A DNA stretch of 64,000 nt from Aurantimonas coralicida_A. Lineage in GTDB: Bacteria > Pseudomonadota > Alphaproteobacteria > Rhizobiales > Rhizobiaceae. The position numbers and the translations under genes are program-made. A model generated the notes under the pieces. The model did no database searches. It worked only from the letters and a program-made list of their open reading frames with translations, and had not been told where the DNA came from. The stretch spans positions 82,942-146,941 of the forward strand of contig NZ_JAYXIH010000007.1 in NCBI RefSeq assembly GCF_036016755.1, written 5' to 3'. Below, in pieces: positions 51,695-63,186 of this stretch (its first letter is position 1; each line of letters begins with the position of its first letter).

Positions 51695-52693
51695 ATGGCC
51701 AATGTCTCGCTGGGCGTGCCGCCGACAGGCAGGGCGATCGCGGCCGAGGAGCAGGGAGCAGTGGGCCGCTCCGATCTCTCCCGCCAGCGGCTGAAGTCGG
51801 CCTGGCTGTTTCTCACCCCGATGCTCGTCGTGCTGGCCCTCGTCGCCGGCTGGCCGCTGCTTCAAACGATCTGGTTCTCCTTTACCGATGCCAGCCTCGA
51901 CAACATCGCGGGGGCCGAGTTCGTCGGATTCCGGAACTATTGGGAATATGTCGATTACGGCAATGGGGAGGGCGAATATTTCGGCCTCCTGTTTGATCCG
52001 CAATGGTGGAACTCGGTCTGGAACACCGTCTACTATTCGGTGATCTCGGTCTCGATCGAAACAAGCCTGGGTCTCGTCTTCGCCCTCGTTCTCAACGCCG
52101 AGTTCAAGGGGCGCGCCCTGGTGCGCGCGGCGGTCCTCATCCCCTGGGCGATCCCGACGATCGTCTCGGCGAAGATGTGGGCCTGGATGATGAACGACCA
52201 GTTCGGCATCCTCAACGACATGCTGATGACGATCGGCGTCCTGTCCGCCCCGGTCGCCTGGACGGCGACGCCCGAGACAGCGATGTGGGCCGTGATCATC
52301 GTCGATGTGTGGAAGACGACGCCGTTCATGGCGCTGCTCATCCTCGCAGGCCTGCAGATGGTGCCCGGCGATGTCTACGAGGCCGCCAAGATCGACGGCA
52401 TCCATCCGGTCAAGGTGTTCTGGAAGGTGACGCTGCCGCTGATCCGGCCGGCGATCCTCGTCGCCGTCATCTTTCGCGCGCTGGATGCGCTGCGTGTCTT
52501 CGACCTCATCTACGTGCTGACGCCGAACAATACCGATACCAAGACGATGTCGGTCTTCGCCCAGGAAAACCTCTTCCAGTTCGACAAGTTCGCCTATGGA
52601 TCGGCGGCCTCGACGCTGTTGTTCCTGGTGATCGCCTTCATCACCCTGTTCTACATCAAGGTCGCCAGACTGGATCTCGGGGGAGGACGCTGA
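51695..52693 (+). CDS. sugar ABC transporter permease (MalF-like)
   Basis: A 332-aa inner-membrane protein with six hydrophobic helices and the EAA loop EAAKIDGIHPVKVFWKVTLP. A GGGAGGG site precedes ATG 51695. It lies between the binding protein and the second permease. Confidence 0.9.
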   Translation: MANVSLGVPPTGRAIAAEEQGAVGRSDLSRQRLKSAWLFLTPMLVVLALVAGWPLLQTIWFSFTDASLDNIAGAEFVGFRNYWEYVDYGNGEGEYFGLLFDPQWWNSVWNTVYYSVISVSIETSLGLVFALVLNAEFKGRALVRAAVLIPWAIPTIVSAKMWAWMMNDQFGILNDMLMTIGVLSAPVAWTATPETAMWAVIIVDVWKTTPFMALLILAGLQMVPGDVYEAAKIDGIHPVKVFWKVTLPLIRPAILVAVIFRALDALRVFDLIYVLTPNNTDTKTMSVFAQENLFQFDKFAYGSAASTLLFLVIAFITLFYIKVARLDLGGGR

Positions 52694-52694
52694 C

Positions 52695-53522
<828 letters not shown>

Positions 53523-53523
53523 C

Positions 53524-55221
53524 ATGCGGACGACGCGGCAGACTGACGATGCTTCCATGACGACCGATTGCGCGGATGCCTCGCCGAGAGCCGCCACGGC
53601 GGATCGCGACTGGTGGCGCGGCGCGGTGCTCTACCAGATCTATCCGCGCTCTTTCCAGGACTCCGACGGCGACGGCATCGGCGATCTTCCTGGCATCACC
53701 CGCCGGCTGGCCTATGTCGCCTCGCTCGGGGTCGACGGCATCTGGCTGTCGCCCTTCATGACCTCGCCGATGAAGGATTTCGGCTACGACATCTCCGACT
53801 ATCGCGACGTCGATCCGCTGTTCGGAACGCTTGCGGATTTCGACGCGCTCGTCGCCGAGGCGCACCGGCTAGGTTTGAAGGTGGTGATCGATCAGGTGCT
53901 GTCGCACACCTCCGACCGCCACCCCTGGTTCGTCGAAAGCCGCCTGAGCCACGACAATTTCAAGGCGGATTGGTATGTCTGGGCCGATCCCAAGCCCGAC
54001 GGAACCCCGCCGACCAACTGGCTGTCGGTGTTCGGCGGCTCGTCCTGGGAGTGGGACTCCAAGCGCCGGCAATACTACCTGCACAATTTTCTCGCCTCAC
54101 AGCCCGATCTCAACTTCCACAACCTGGATGTGCGGGCGGCGCTGCTCTCCGACGTCCGCTTCTGGCTCGATCGTGGGGTCGACGGGTTTCGGCTCGATAC
54201 GGCGAATTTCTACTTCCACGATCGCGAATTGCGGGACAATCCGCCGCTCGAGGCCGCGCTCCAGTCCGAGGTGATGGCCTCGCGCAACCAGCCCTACAAT
54301 TGGCAGGCGCATATCTACGACAAGAATCGGCCGGAAAACCTCACCTTCCTGAGGGAGTTCCGGGCGTTGCTCGACGAATATCCGGCCGCCACCTCGGTTG
54401 GCGAGGTCGGCGAGCGCATCCACGGCGCCGAGTTGATGGGCGAATACACCGCCGGCGGCGACAAGCTGCATATGTGCTACGCCTTCGACTTCCTGTCGGG
54501 CCGGATGCCGGCGGTCGCCGATCTGACGGGCACGCTGCGGCGCTTCGAGGCGGCCGCGGCCGACGGCTGGGCCTGCTGGGCGTTTTCCAACCACGATGTC
54601 GAGCGGCACGCGACGCGCTGGGCCGAGGATCACCACGAGGCCGACAAGGTTCTGCGGCTGGCGGCCGGCGTCCTGTTGACGCTGCGCGGCTCGATCTGTC
54701 TCTACCAGGGCGAGGAACTGGGGCTGGTCGAGGCCGACATCGCCTATGAGGATCTGGTCGATCCCTACGGCATCAATTTCTGGCCGGAAGTGAAGGGGCG
54801 CGACGGCTGCCGCACGCCGATGGTCTGGGAGGCGGACGCGACCAATGCCGGTTTTTCGACCGGCAGGCCTTGGCTGCCCGTAGCCGCCGGGCACAAGGAC
54901 CGCGCCGTCGATGTGATGGAGGCGGAGCCGGACTCGCTGCTCGACTTCTACCGGGAGTTCCTGCGCTTCCGGCGTGCCCATCCGGCGTTCGCCAAGGGTA
55001 CGATAACGTTTCTGCCGTCGCCGCCGACGGTTCTGGCGTTCACGCGCGAGCATGACGGGGAGCGGCTCGTCTGCGCGTTCAATTTCGACGCCGATGCGAC
55101 GCATTTCGATCTGCCGGTAGGCAGCGTTCCGACCGCGCTGTCCGGATATGGATTTTCAGGTGAGGCCGATGGGGCGACGATTCGCCTCGGCGGCTTCGAC
55201 GGTTTTATCGGCAGGCTGTGA
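53524..55221 (+). CDS. aglA: GH13 alpha-glucosidase
   Basis: A 565-aa enzyme of the GH13 oligo-1,6-glucosidase/alpha-glucosidase group. The barrel starts GAVLYQIYPRSFQDSDGDGI; the nucleophile is Asp225 in DGFRLDTAN, the acid/base Glu294 in SVGEVG and the transition-state Asp358 in FSNHDVE. It hydrolyses imported alpha-glucosides to glucose in the cytoplasm (no signal peptide). The symbol follows the S. meliloti agl operon; start at 53524 or 53557. Confidence 0.92.
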   Translation: MRTTRQTDDASMTTDCADASPRAATADRDWWRGAVLYQIYPRSFQDSDGDGIGDLPGITRRLAYVASLGVDGIWLSPFMTSPMKDFGYDISDYRDVDPLFGTLADFDALVAEAHRLGLKVVIDQVLSHTSDRHPWFVESRLSHDNFKADWYVWADPKPDGTPPTNWLSVFGGSSWEWDSKRRQYYLHNFLASQPDLNFHNLDVRAALLSDVRFWLDRGVDGFRLDTANFYFHDRELRDNPPLEAALQSEVMASRNQPYNWQAHIYDKNRPENLTFLREFRALLDEYPAATSVGEVGERIHGAELMGEYTAGGDKLHMCYAFDFLSGRMPAVADLTGTLRRFEAAAADGWACWAFSNHDVERHATRWAEDHHEADKVLRLAAGVLLTLRGSICLYQGEELGLVEADIAYEDLVDPYGINFWPEVKGRDGCRTPMVWEADATNAGFSTGRPWLPVAAGHKDRAVDVMEAEPDSLLDFYREFLRFRRAHPAFAKGTITFLPSPPTVLAFTREHDGERLVCAFNFDADATHFDLPVGSVPTALSGYGFSGEADGATIRLGGFDGFIGRL

Positions 55222-55255
55222 GGCAAGCGCGCGCGGCTGGAAGGGAGACAGGACC

Positions 55256-56368
<1,113 letters not shown>

Positions 56369-56386
56369 CGGACTGACAAGGGACAC

Positions 56387-56400
56387 CGCCGAAAGCGGCG
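56387..56400. terminator. hairpin between convergent agl and edd operons
   Basis: CGCCG-AAAG-CGGCG forms a 5-bp stem with a tetraloop between the two convergent stops. No T-run. A weak bidirectional terminator is possible. Confidence 0.35.
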
Positions 56401-56413
56401 ATCCCGGTTTGCG

Positions 56414-58231
56414 TCAGAAGACGCTGGCGCCGTTGTCGGCGGTGCCGACCGCTGCCCGGAAGGCTCCGAACAACTCGCGCCCCAGCCCGTATTCGTTGCC
56501 GGATAAATCCGGCTTCGCCAACTCACGGGCGTCGAATTCCGCCGCGTCGACCAGGATTTCAAGCGTGCCGTTTTCGCCGTCGAGCCGAATCATGTCGCCT
56601 TCCTGGATCCGGGCGATGGCGCCGCCGGCCTTGGCTTCCGGCGTGACATGGATCGCCGCCGGCACCTTGCCCGAGGCGCCCGACATCCGGCCGTCCGTCA
56701 CCAGCGCGACCTTGTGGCCACGATCCAAAAGCACGCCGAGAAGCGGCGTCAGCTTGTGCAGTTCCGGCATGCCGTTCGCCTGCGGTCCTTGGAAGCGGAC
56801 CACGGCGATGAAATCCTGATTGAGGTCCCCGGCGTCGAATGCCGCCTTCAGATCGTTCTGATCGTGGAAGATTTTCGCAGGCGCCTCGACGAGGCGGCGC
56901 TCGGGCTTGACCGCCGAAACCTTGATCACGGCCTTGCCCATGTTGCCGGTCAGCATCCGCACGCCACCATTCGATGAAAACGGTTGATCGGGGGTGGTCA
57001 GCACCTTCGGGTCGCCGCTCTCCTTCGTTGCCGCCACCCGCGTCACGGATTGCCCATCGTCGGCGAGCCGAGCCTCGACCGCGTAGGCGCTCAAGCCGTG
57101 GCCCCAGGCGGTGCGGACGTCCTCGTGCAGCAGCCCCCGACCAAGGAGCTCGCGGATCAGGAATCCCATGCCGCCGGCGGCCTGGAAGTGGTTCACGTCG
57201 GCGAGGCCGTTCGGGTAGACCCGCGCCAGCAGCGGCGTTGCATCCGAGAGGTCGGAAATGTCCTGCCAGGTGAGCTTGATCCCGGCCGCCGCCGCCATCG
57301 CGACGAGATGCATGGTGTGGTTGGTGGAGCCGCCGGTGGCATGCAGGCCGACGACGCCGTTGACCACGGCGCGCTCGTCGACGACCAGCCCGGCCGGCGT
57401 GTATTCGTTGCCGAGCGCGGTGATGGCAAGCGCCCGCTTGGTCGCCTCCTTCGTCAAAGCATCGCGCAGCGGCGTGTTCGGGTTGATGAAGGAGGAGCCC
57501 GGCGTGTGCAGACCCATGATCTCCATCAGCATCTGGTTGGAGTTCGCGGTGCCGTAGAAGGTGCAGGTGCCGGGTCCATGGTAAGATCGGGACTCGGCCT
57601 CGAGCAGCTCGTCGCGGCCGACCTTGCCTTCCGCATAGAGCTGGCGGATGCGGCTCTTCTCGTCGTTCGGAAGCCCGGTTGTCATCGGCCCGGCCGGGAC
57701 GAAGATCGCCGGCAGATGGCCGAAGGTCAGCGCCGCGATGGTCAGGCCCGGCACGATCTTGTCGCAGACGCCGAGATAGACGGCCGCGTCGAACATGTCG
57801 TGGGAGAGACCGACCGCCGCCGCCATGGCGATCACGTCGCGCGAGAACAGCGACAGCTCCATGCCGCCCTGTCCCTGGGTCACGCCGTCGCACATCGCCG
57901 GAACGCCGGAGGCGACCTGCGCGGTGGCGCCCATTTCGCGCGCCGCCTCGCGGATCAGTTCCGGATAACGTTCGAACGGTTGATGGGCCGAGAGCATGTC
58001 GTTATAGGCCGTGACGATGCCGAGATTGGGCGTCTGGCCGCCGGCAAGGCGGTCCTTGTCCACCGGACCGCAAGCGGCGAAGCCGTGGGCAAGATTGCCG
58101 CAGGACAGTGTCGAGCGCTTCGGCCCCTCGGCGCCCTTGGCGGTAATGCGCGCGACGTAGGCTTCGCGGGTCGACGCCGAGCGCTCGCGAATGCGATCGG
58201 TGATGGCTTCGATGCGAGGATCTGCGGTCAT
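56414..58231 (-). CDS. edd: phosphogluconate dehydratase
   Basis: A 605-aa enzyme of the IlvD/Edd family that turns 6-phosphogluconate into KDPG in the Entner-Doudoroff pathway. Iron-sulfur ligands are in TLSCGNLAHGFAACGPVD and VPAMCDGVTQGQGGMELS; VYLGVCDKIVPGL and LVTDGRMSGASGK are also typical. It is the last gene of the zwf-pgl-edd operon. No eda is visible. Confidence 0.96.
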   Translation of the reverse strand: MTADPRIEAITDRIRERSASTREAYVARITAKGAEGPKRSTLSCGNLAHGFAACGPVDKDRLAGGQTPNLGIVTAYNDMLSAHQPFERYPELIREAAREMGATAQVASGVPAMCDGVTQGQGGMELSLFSRDVIAMAAAVGLSHDMFDAAVYLGVCDKIVPGLTIAALTFGHLPAIFVPAGPMTTGLPNDEKSRIRQLYAEGKVGRDELLEAESRSYHGPGTCTFYGTANSNQMLMEIMGLHTPGSSFINPNTPLRDALTKEATKRALAITALGNEYTPAGLVVDERAVVNGVVGLHATGGSTNHTMHLVAMAAAAGIKLTWQDISDLSDATPLLARVYPNGLADVNHFQAAGGMGFLIRELLGRGLLHEDVRTAWGHGLSAYAVEARLADDGQSVTRVAATKESGDPKVLTTPDQPFSSNGGVRMLTGNMGKAVIKVSAVKPERRLVEAPAKIFHDQNDLKAAFDAGDLNQDFIAVVRFQGPQANGMPELHKLTPLLGVLLDRGHKVALVTDGRMSGASGKVPAAIHVTPEAKAGGAIARIQEGDMIRLDGENGTLEILVDAAEFDARELAKPDLSGNEYGLGRELFGAFRAAVGTADNGASVF

Positions 58232-58258
58232 GGTCTCGACCTTCTTGGCAGGAGGAAG

Positions 58259-58975
58259 TCAGGGCGCCCAGAATACGTTCAGCGGCTCGGTCCGCCGCGC
58301 CCGCAGCACCGCACGAACCGGGAGGTCCATTGCCGCGCCGTCCTTGAGCGCCGTCTCATAGACAGCCAGCTTTTCCTCACCTTCGATATGGAGAGCGAGG
58401 AGGCGCGCGTCGACCAGCAGCGGCAGCGTCAGCGTCACGCGCGGTTCGCCGGCCCCCGGCGCGCGGATCGCGACGACCGGCTCGTTCGTCGCCATGTCGA
58501 TCGCCTGGGCCAGATTGTCGGCGTCGGGGAAGAACGAGGCGGTATGGCCGTCGGCACCCATGCCGAGGATCGCCGCATCGAAGGGACGGGCCAGCCGCTG
58601 GAACCGCTCGCCGAGGTCGGTCAGCGCGTCTTCGGGCGTCGGCGCATCCATGTAGAGCGGCACGAAGCGCGCCTGCGCCGCGCCGTTCTTGAGCAGGTGT
58701 CGGCGTAGCATGGCCGCGTTCGACCGCTCGTTGGTTTCCGGAACCCAGCGCTCGTCGACCAGCGTGACGCGGACATTGCGCCAATCGATGTCGGCCTCGG
58801 CCAGGCGCTCGAAGAAACGCGTCGGCGTCGAGCCGCCGGAGACCGCCAGCGTCGCCGAGCCGCGCGTGGCGATCGCTCCAGCGAGCACGGCGGCGACGCC
58901 GGTGGCCAGCGCTTCGGCGAGCGCCTCGCGCGTTTGATAGCGATGCAGGACGGGAGTGGGGATCATCGCATCCAT
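58259..58975 (-). CDS. pgl: 6-phosphogluconolactonase
   Basis: A 238-aa enzyme that hydrolyses 6-phosphogluconolactone. Family strings: ATLAVSGGSTPTRFFERL, DWRNVRVTLVDERWVPETN and FDAAILGMGADGHTASFFPD. The ATG overlaps the zwf stop (TGATG). It links zwf and edd. Confidence 0.95.
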   Translation of the reverse strand: MDAMIPTPVLHRYQTREALAEALATGVAAVLAGAIATRGSATLAVSGGSTPTRFFERLAEADIDWRNVRVTLVDERWVPETNERSNAAMLRRHLLKNGAAQARFVPLYMDAPTPEDALTDLGERFQRLARPFDAAILGMGADGHTASFFPDADNLAQAIDMATNEPVVAIRAPGAGEPRVTLTLPLLVDARLLALHIEGEEKLAVYETALKDGAAMDLPVRAVLRARRTEPLNVFWAP

Positions 58976-60453
58976 CAATAGGGCTCGTGCCAGGTGCGCC
59001 CGTCGCGTTCGATCAGCGCGACGCCGGAGGACGGCCCCCATGTGCCGGCGGTGTAACCCTGCGGCTTCATGCCCTTCTCCTCCCAGGCATCGAGGATCGG
59101 GTCGACCCACTTCCAGGCGGCCTCGACCTCGTCGCGTCGCATGAACAGCGTCTGGTTGCCGCGAATGACGTCCATCAGCAACCGTTCGTAGGCGTCAGGA
59201 TTGCGCACACGGAACGACTCGGCAAAGCTCATGTCGAGCGGCACATGGCGTAGCCGCATGCCGCCCGGGCCAGGGTCCTTGATCATCAGCCATTGCTTGA
59301 CGCCCTCGTTGGGCTGCAGGCGCATGACCAGCTGGTTCTGGACGATATTGCCGGCGGCTCCGGCGAAGATCGAATGCGGGATCGGCCGGAAGGTGACGAC
59401 GATCTCCGACATGCGTTCCGAGAGCCGCTTGCCGGTGCGCAGATAGAACGGCACGCCGGCCCAGCGCCAATTGTTGATCTCGGCCTTGATCGCGACGAAG
59501 GTTTCGGTGTTGCTCTCGCCATTGCCGAGATCGTCGAGATAGCTCTTGACCGCGGCCCCGTCCGAAGCGCCCGCCTTGTACTGGCCCCGCACGGTGCGGC
59601 TTTCGACATTCGAGGCGTCGATCGGGCGCAGCGCGCGCAACACCTTCAGCTTTTCGTCGCGCAGCGCGTCGGCATCGAGGGCCGCCGGCGGCTCCAGCGC
59701 GACCAGGCACATCAGCTGGACGATATGGTTCTGCACCATGTCCCGCAACGCGCCCGACTTGTCGTAATAGCCGGCGCGGCCTTCCAGCCCGACCGATTCG
59801 GCGACGGTGATCTGCACATGGTCGATATGCGCCGAATTCCAGATCGGCTCGTATAGGGCGTTGGCGAACCGCAGCACCATCAGGTTCTGCACGGTTTCCT
59901 TGCCGAGATAGTGGTCGATGCGGAAGACCTGCTCCTCGGTGAAATGATCGGCGATAATCTGGTTGAGTTCGCAGGCTGATTTGAGATCGCGACCGACCGG
60001 CTTCTCGATGACGAGCCGCATGTTCGAACTCGACAGGCCCTTTTCGCCGATCTGCCTGGCGAAATCGGCGAACAGCGAAGGACCGACCGCCAGATAAAAG
60101 GCGCGAATGCGGTCTTCGCCCGCCTCGTCGAGCAGGGCGCGCAATTCGTCCCAGCCTTCGTCGGCGCGCGCGTCGACCTTGCGGTAGTGGAGCCGCGACA
60201 GGAAGCGGTCGACCGATACCTGATGCATGTCGGCTGCGTCGACGTGCTTGGCGAGGGCCTGGCGGGCGAAGGCGCGGTAATCCTCGTCGGATATCTCGCT
60301 GCGGGACGCGCCAATGATGCGCGAGGCGTCGGGTATCTGGCCATCATGATCGCGATGGTAAAGGGCCGGCAGCAACTTGCGCTCGGCAAGGTCACCATTG
60401 CCGCCGAAAACGACATAGTCGAATGGCTCGACGGGTATGATCTGGCTGGACAT
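58975..60453 (-). CDS. zwf: glucose-6-phosphate 1-dehydrogenase
   Basis: A 492-aa enzyme. The NADP-binding start is VVFGGNGDLAERKLLPAL (a GGNGD form of the usual GASGD), and the active-site string is RIDHYLGKETVQNL with the catalytic His. RLVIEKPVGRDL is also present. ATG 60453 is chosen; a longer frame starts upstream at 60495. It heads the zwf-pgl-edd operon. Confidence 0.96.
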   Translation of the reverse strand: MSSQIIPVEPFDYVVFGGNGDLAERKLLPALYHRDHDGQIPDASRIIGASRSEISDEDYRAFARQALAKHVDAADMHQVSVDRFLSRLHYRKVDARADEGWDELRALLDEAGEDRIRAFYLAVGPSLFADFARQIGEKGLSSSNMRLVIEKPVGRDLKSACELNQIIADHFTEEQVFRIDHYLGKETVQNLMVLRFANALYEPIWNSAHIDHVQITVAESVGLEGRAGYYDKSGALRDMVQNHIVQLMCLVALEPPAALDADALRDEKLKVLRALRPIDASNVESRTVRGQYKAGASDGAAVKSYLDDLGNGESNTETFVAIKAEINNWRWAGVPFYLRTGKRLSERMSEIVVTFRPIPHSIFAGAAGNIVQNQLVMRLQPNEGVKQWLMIKDPGPGGMRLRHVPLDMSFAESFRVRNPDAYERLLMDVIRGNQTLFMRRDEVEAAWKWVDPILDAWEEKGMKPQGYTAGTWGPSSGVALIERDGRTWHEPY

Positions 60454-60515
60454 CGCTCGTCTTTCTGTCGCGGAGGGCCGACATCGGCCGCGCACGCGAT
60501 CTGCTTAGTCTAATC

Positions 60516-60550
60516 GATTGAATTTTTCCATACCCCGGAAAAATTCAATC
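60516..60550. promoter_or_regulatory. perfect 14-bp inverted repeat between zwf and the phytochrome gene
   Basis: GATTGAATTTTTCC and GGAAAAATTCAATC pair perfectly around ATACCCC. It lies 63 bp upstream of zwf and 21 bp after the phytochrome stop. It could be an operator for zwf or a terminator for bphP; the AT-rich stem is unusual for the region. Confidence 0.55.
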
Positions 60551-60570
60551 CCCGTCTTATTGGCGCGCGC

Positions 60571-63186
60571 TCATCGCTCATCGCTCATCGCTCCTCGCTC
60601 GTCCTTGCGACGCGCGGCGGCGCGCGCGATCGCCTCCACCACCTCATGTCCGGCAAATGGCTTGCGGATAGCCTCGACTTCGGGAGGGTTGTCTTCGGGC
60701 AATTCCAGTCGCTCCCCGTAGCCGGTGACGAAGACGAAGGGGATGTTCTTGCGGTTGAGCGGTCCGATCAGGGAAAAGCTGGTTTCAGCGCCGAGATTGA
60801 CGTCGAGCAGCGCCACATCGAAAGTCTCGCTCTCGATGAGCTGGCGGGCCTCGGCAAGGTTGGCGGCCGTGAAGACCCTCTCCATGCCATTGTCGAGCAG
60901 CAATTGCTCGGTGTCGAGCGCAATGATGACGCTGTCCTCGACGATCAGGCAACTCAAGCCGTCCAACGTCACGGTCCCGCTCGTCGGGGCCGTTTTCGAC
61001 TGTGGTGTCGCCTCGCTCGGGGTTTTCCGGTCGCCACTGTCCAGGTGGAAGGCCGAAGCCGGGAACAGGAAGCGTGCGGTCAGACCTGACTCTGGGTAAG
61101 CTACCTCGGCCTCGCCGCCGAGATCGTGGGGAATCGCGCGCTCGATGATCGTCGAGCCGAAGCCGCGGCGCGTGGGCGGCGAGACCACCGGCCCCTCGCT
61201 CTCGTGCCAGCGAAGCTCGCATGAGCCATCTGCCGCGATCGTCCAGCCGGCGCGCACGATCCCTTTCGTATCGGAGAGTGCGCCGTATTTCGCCGAATTG
61301 GTCACCATTTCGTGGAACACCAGCGCCAGGGTGGAAAAGGCATTCGCCTCGATAAAGATATCCGGCCCCTCGAGATGAACGCGACCGGCGTTCCGCCCGA
61401 CATAGGCCTGCACTTCGGTCTGGATGATGTCGCCCAGTCTTTGGGCGACGTAGGTTTGGCGGGTGATCTGGTCGTGGGCCCGCGCCAGCGCCTGGATGCG
61501 CCCGCCAATGATGCCGCCGAACTCCTCGACCGAAGCGGCTCCCGCCTGGCTTTGCCCGACCAAGGCGCGGATCAGGCTGAGAATGTTGCGAACCCGATGG
61601 TTGAGTTCGGCGATGACGAATTCCTGATGTTGGGTCGCAACGTCGCGGTGGCGCTCGTTTTCCTCGTTGAAATGCAACAGCACTTCCAGAAGTGAAACCC
61701 GCAGAGCCTCCGCCCGCTTCAGCTCCGACTCCGTCCAGCTACTACTCCTGCCGACCACCGACTCCTTCCAGACCTCGAAGCTCTCGCGTGGGGTCAGCCT
61801 TGGCCCGTTCGGCCCCATCACAGTCTGCTTCTTGGTGGGATTGCCGGCCCAACTGACGGTCTGGACGATCTCCTTGCGGAAGAAAAGAAGATAATCCCGC
61901 GGTCTGCGGGAAAGCGGGATCGCCAGCATGCCGGCTGCCCGATCTGTAAAAGCGGCGGCGTCCGGAGAGACCTCGCCCAGCCGGTCGCTCGCATAGACCT
62001 TGCTGGCGGAGGCACGATTGAGGAATCGCGCGAGTTGGGCGATCTCCTGCTGGTTTGGGCACTGACCGAAGGCTCGGGCCTCGTCCTCCGCCCAGACCGC
62101 CAGCCCGTCGCAGGCGATGAAGTCGCGCCACTCGTCGGCATGGTCGGCGAGCGCCGTGATCGAGGGCGTCGTCGCGACGAGTTTGCCGATGTAGCGATCG
62201 TGGAGATTGCGCGCGGCCTCGTCGGCCTCACGCCGCTCCCTGTGAATCCGGCCCTCGATAACGAAGGAGGCCATCTGGCCAAAGAGTTCGATGGCGCTTC
62301 GCAACTCCATGGGCAGGTGCCGCGCCGCGTAGTGATGCAGCGCGAACAGGCCCCACAGCTTGCCGTCGATCACGATCGAGATCGACATGGAGGCCGAAAT
62401 CCCCATGTTCTTCAGGTATTCGACGTGGATCGGCGAAACTGCCCGCAGCAACGAGAGCGAAAGATCCAGCGGTCGCCCCTCGGGGCTGAGGGCGGGCGTG
62501 ATCGCAACCGGTTCGGCATCGACATTGGCGATGATGCGGATCTGATTACGGATATAAAGCGCGCGCGCCTGCTGCGGAATATCGCTTGCCGGATAATGGA
62601 GGCCGAGAAACGTCTCGTAGCCGCCACGCACTGATTCGGCGATGACAGCACCGGCACCGTCATCATGAAATCGATACAGCATGACCCGGTCGAACCCGGT
62701 CACGGCCCGCAATTGTCGTACGCATTCGCGATAGAGCGTTTCCAGATCGGGCGCTTTCTGGATGCGCAGTATCATTGCTTTGACGAGGGCGCCGGAATCG
62801 GCCGAGCGTCGCGCGGAGGCCGGCTCCATCTCCAACACGATTGAATCGCCTGATCGGTGGATGGCGACATCGAAATACTGGCCGTTCTCAAACACATCGA
62901 TCGCGAAGAGTCGCTCCGAGCCGTCATTGTTCGACAGCACTTGCAGGCGTCCCCGCACCGCGTGCATCGTCGATGCTGGCAAGATGGTGACGAGCGGCAC
63001 GCCGAGAAGCTCGTCCGCCGATTTGCCGACAAAATCGCCGATATTGACCGACGCGTGCCGGACCATCCAGTCGGCGGTGGCCGCGATCAGAAAGCCGAAT
63101 TCCTGGATGCGACCCAGCAGATGAATGGGCTCGCGATCGCAGTTCGACAGATCGACCTGAAACGGAACAGCGGCGTCGGTGGTCAC
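60571..63186 (-). CDS. bphP: bacteriophytochrome HWE histidine kinase with receiver domain
   Basis: An 871-aa red/far-red photoreceptor. A PAS domain (about 10-120) carries the biliverdin-binding Cys16 in LSNCDREPIH. The GAF domain (about 140-305) has LHYPASDIPQQAR, and the PHY domain (about 320-500) follows. The kinase is of the HWE type: H-box His530 in ELNHRVRN, N-box HEMVTNSAKYGAL, and W/E in LRWHESEG. A C-terminal receiver domain (about 743-865) has Asp795 as the phospho-acceptor and K842. The GTG at 63186 overlaps the stop of bphO (GTGA), which fixes the start. Confidence 0.95.
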   Translation of the reverse strand: MTTDAAVPFQVDLSNCDREPIHLLGRIQEFGFLIAATADWMVRHASVNIGDFVGKSADELLGVPLVTILPASTMHAVRGRLQVLSNNDGSERLFAIDVFENGQYFDVAIHRSGDSIVLEMEPASARRSADSGALVKAMILRIQKAPDLETLYRECVRQLRAVTGFDRVMLYRFHDDGAGAVIAESVRGGYETFLGLHYPASDIPQQARALYIRNQIRIIANVDAEPVAITPALSPEGRPLDLSLSLLRAVSPIHVEYLKNMGISASMSISIVIDGKLWGLFALHHYAARHLPMELRSAIELFGQMASFVIEGRIHRERREADEAARNLHDRYIGKLVATTPSITALADHADEWRDFIACDGLAVWAEDEARAFGQCPNQQEIAQLARFLNRASASKVYASDRLGEVSPDAAAFTDRAAGMLAIPLSRRPRDYLLFFRKEIVQTVSWAGNPTKKQTVMGPNGPRLTPRESFEVWKESVVGRSSSWTESELKRAEALRVSLLEVLLHFNEENERHRDVATQHQEFVIAELNHRVRNILSLIRALVGQSQAGAASVEEFGGIIGGRIQALARAHDQITRQTYVAQRLGDIIQTEVQAYVGRNAGRVHLEGPDIFIEANAFSTLALVFHEMVTNSAKYGALSDTKGIVRAGWTIAADGSCELRWHESEGPVVSPPTRRGFGSTIIERAIPHDLGGEAEVAYPESGLTARFLFPASAFHLDSGDRKTPSEATPQSKTAPTSGTVTLDGLSCLIVEDSVIIALDTEQLLLDNGMERVFTAANLAEARQLIESETFDVALLDVNLGAETSFSLIGPLNRKNIPFVFVTGYGERLELPEDNPPEVEAIRKPFAGHEVVEAIARAAARRKDERGAMSDER

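Noticed and set aside
56984..58708. A 574-aa plus-strand frame
   Set aside because: Antisense to edd and pgl.
60569..60596. Short tandem repeats as a CRISPR array
   Set aside because: The unit is 7 bp with no spacers; it lies in the end of a coding sequence.
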